Positions 6,062-7,204 of a stretch of 7,204 nt of DNA are shown here, one piece after another. Numbering within the stretch: the first letter of the stretch is position 1; every line of letters begins with the position of its first letter. The notes under the pieces were generated by a model. The model was not told the origin of the DNA. It ran no database searches and saw only the letters and a program-made list of their open reading frames with translations. Made by a program: the position numbers and the translations under genes. The DNA lies in contig CAIVOO010000092.1 in the NCBI GenBank assembly GCA_903907555.1, positions 1 through 7,204 of the forward strand, in the 5' to 3' direction. This DNA comes from an uncultured archaeon (GTDB lineage Archaea > Nanobdellota > Nanobdellia > Woesearchaeales > CAIVOO01).

Positions 6062-6714
6062 GCAAATCCTTTGCTGCAAACCAACAACTTCACAAACACA
6101 GTCCCTCCTGTTCCGAGAGGAAGAGGCTGTATCGCAGGCTTGCCGTATCTTGTGCAGTCTCCGCTTGTAACATTAAAGCAATACTTGTTTCCTTGGCAGG
6201 CATCGTTAACCTTGTATGCTGAAAAGTCATAAACCTTGCCCCACACTCCGAGCGTGTCATTAAGCAGGCGGGTCATGGTGCATCGCAGGTATTCGCAAGA
6301 ATTTCCTCTGCAGCCATAATCATCTATGGGACAATAAATTCCATTCAAACCGCCGCAGTCCTGGAACAAGGCATGAAATCTCTGCGCCTCGCACATGCTT
6401 GTTGTCCTCATTATTGCTCCTATCATATTAGAAGCAAGCTGCTGGTCTTCGAATACTACTGTTGATGACGGAGCTCCTGTGCTTTGCCCTGGCTGGTACT
6501 TTATTGCAAAAAATATCCCAATAGTTACGAGAAGCACAACAATCACAACCCCGAACAGTTCCATTTGCGCTCTTCTTGAACATAGCATCCTTAAGGTCGA
6601 AATGCCTTGCTTGCTATTTGCGAGTGCGTCGTGGGGGTTGTCCCTTACGGGGCGACAGCACCTGCGATTACAGTTCAAGCATTTCGAAGATGCTATGTTC
6701 AAATCTTTTCTCAT
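6058..6714 (-). CDS. Pilin-like protein with class III signal sequence and a palindrome-encoded N-terminal extension
   Basis: From residue 47 the protein reads RRAQMELFGVVIVVLLVTIG, a prepilin-type signal: two arginines, a likely cleavage site between Ala49 and Gln50, then a hydrophobic helix (about 53-72). A PibD-like peptidase would process it and the mature protein would join or build a surface filament or secretion pseudopilus. The mature domain holds ten cysteines (108, 120, 128, 135, 140, 145, 173, 179, 187, 213), suggesting extracellular disulfides. The start at 6714 is supported by ATGA overlap with the upstream gene and GAGGG 4 nt before it. However, residues about 5-46 are encoded by a 127-bp palindrome and include KCLNCNRRCC; prepilin leaders are normally short. 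The internal ATG at 6588 would give MLCSRRAQ but has no properly spaced ribosome-binding site and lies in the hairpin stem. Exact function and partner genes are unknown. Confidence 0.8.
   Translation of the reverse strand: MRKDLNIASSKCLNCNRRCCRPVRDNPHDALANSKQGISTLRMLCSRRAQMELFGVVIVVLLVTIGIFFAIKYQPGQSTGAPSSTVVFEDQQLASNMIGAIMRTTSMCEAQRFHALFQDCGGLNGIYCPIDDYGCRGNSCEYLRCTMTRLLNDTLGVWGKVYDFSAYKVNDACQGNKYCFNVTSGDCTRYGKPAIQPLPLGTGGTVFVKLLVCSKGFA
6576..6702. repeat. 127-bp imperfect palindrome (long hairpin) inside a pilin-like gene
   Basis: The outer arms are a perfect 14-bp inverted repeat: TTGAACATAGCATC at 6576-6589 and GATGCTATGTTCAA at 6689-6702. A second block pairs TCGAAATGC (6597-6605) with GCATTTCGA (6679-6687), followed by TTG (6607-6609) with CAA (6676-6678). 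Weaker pairs follow at 6615-6622 with 6663-6670. Then GTGC-GTCG (6624-6631) pairs with CGAC-A-GCAC (6653-6661), and a tip of CCC (6642-6644) with GGG (6649-6651). On the minus (coding) strand the tip loop is GTAA, a GNRA-type tetraloop. The left arm has a 7-nt insertion, CTTAAGG (6590-6596), unmatched on the right. There are no stop codons in the pilin frame. No convincing target-site duplication flanks it; AAGA occurs on both sides but is short and would not preserve the frame. Confidence 0.85.
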
Positions 6715-7204
6715 TTTGCCCTCGCATAAGATGTGACTTCGAGATAGCCTAGATAATATTGCCTGTTGTTTATCGAATCAAATATTGTAACAGGCACCCT
6801 GCTGGGCAAGGACCTTGAAGCATTTGGCGGAGTATTATTGTACAGCACAACAGGTGCAGCAGGCGGCATTATCTGGCGCACGACTATCGAGCTGAAGCCG
6901 AAAAGATTGAAATAATAATCCTGCTCAGAAGGCGATACAACACCAAACCCTTTCATTTTATACAGGTCAAAGCAGTTGAACTCGATTGTCTCCTCAATCG
7001 CGCACTGCAGCTCCGGCAGATAAGACAAAGTCTGCACCACCTTGATTGCAGAGCCTGAAAACTGCTGCTCTGTCGAAACTTCTATCGAGCGCTTGGAATA
7101 CTGTGCGTAAAACACAAGAACAATGACTAGGATTATGAAAAATATTCCGAGAATCGCAACCGATTCCATCATCTTGATTTGGGCTTTTCGTCTATGCGCA
7201 TAGC
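6711..7204 (-). CDS. Pilin-like or pseudopilin-like protein with class III signal sequence (5' end outside window)
   Basis: An internal ATG at 7172 gives MMESVAILG, but the open frame continues upstream to the window edge and encodes YAHRRKAQIK immediately before it. The joined sequence RRKAQIKMMESVAILGIFFI is a typical class III signal: basic residues, probable cleavage between Ala and Gln, then one hydrophobic helix. The true start is therefore beyond 7204 and the visible gene is 5'-partial. After the helix come KRSIEVSTEQQFSGSAIKVVQT, as in pilin-like alpha-helical spines, two cysteines (57 and 67 counted from the ATG at 7172), and a beta-rich C-terminal part with several prolines and asparagines. 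Its TGA overlaps the ATG of the next gene as ATGA, so the two are co-transcribed and probably act in the same extracellular structure. No family name can be given. Confidence 0.8.
   Translation of the reverse strand, partial: YAHRRKAQIKMMESVAILGIFFIILVIVLVFYAQYSKRSIEVSTEQQFSGSAIKVVQTLSYLPELQCAIEETIEFNCFDLYKMKGFGVVSPSEQDYYFNLFGFSSIVVRQIMPPAAPVVLYNNTPPNASRSLPSRVPVTIFDSINNRQYYLGYLEVTSYARAK

Noticed and set aside
6597..6687. tRNA-like gene, because GAAATGC and GCATTTC could form a 7-bp acceptor stem
   Set aside because: No T-arm can be formed directly before GCATTTC, no D-arm or anticodon arm fits, and the pairing continues outward as a long hairpin, so it is part of the palindrome.
6576..6702. 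Integron attC site, given the size and imperfect palindrome
   Set aside because: The ends do not match the RYYYAAC/GTTRRRY core sites and there is no integrase or cassette structure in view.
1..7204. CRISPR array, insertion sequence or transposase gene
   Set aside because: No regularly spaced direct repeats and no transposase-like protein are present; the only mobile-element candidate is the palindrome at 6576-6702.

Overview
The window looks like a piece of an archaeal genome, most likely a DPANN lineage (Woesearchaeota/Pacearchaeota-like; this placement is inference). The archaeal signs are TATA boxes (TTTATATA, TTTATAAA, TATTTAAA) at archaeal spacing, T-rich tracts instead of hairpin terminators, a domain of the archaeal/eukaryotic diphthamide enzyme Dph2, and two pilin-like proteins with class III (prepilin-type) signal sequences of the R-R-x-A-Q kind. 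The threonyl-tRNA synthetase, in contrast, has the bacterial domain layout.

Layout. Positions 1-45 may hold the last codons of a plus-strand gene. A minus-strand operon follows: thioredoxin reductase (1185-2090), then malic enzyme (46-1188), joined by an ATGA overlap. A separate minus-strand gene (2161-2940) encodes a predicted lipoprotein with a cysteine-rich tail. A divergent promoter region (2941-3080) separates it from a small four-helix membrane protein (3081-3401). Next is a plus-strand operon with 4-base overlaps at both junctions: bacterial-type ThrRS (3472-5373), an 87-residue stand-alone Dph2 N-terminal-type domain (5370-5633) and a polytopic membrane protein (5630-6061). Its last stop codon overlaps the stop codon of the convergent minus-strand pair of pilin-like genes (6058-6714 and 6711-7204, the latter running off the right edge).

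Functional reading. Malic enzyme can supply reduced nicotinamide cofactor and thioredoxin reductase consumes it, so the coupled pair could be a small redox module. The right end looks like a surface-appendage or secretion pseudopilin locus. Two promoters (trxB, thrS) place the TATA box exactly 22 nt before the start with no Shine-Dalgarno sequence, implying leaderless mRNAs. Two others place it 35-38 nt away with a strong Shine-Dalgarno sequence.

The most unusual item is a 127-bp imperfect palindrome (6576-6702) with perfect 14-bp ends. It lies inside the reading frame of a pilin-like gene, between the ATGA-coupled start codon and the signal sequence. It resembles in concept the in-frame palindromic elements of Rickettsia, and I know of no described archaeal counterpart.
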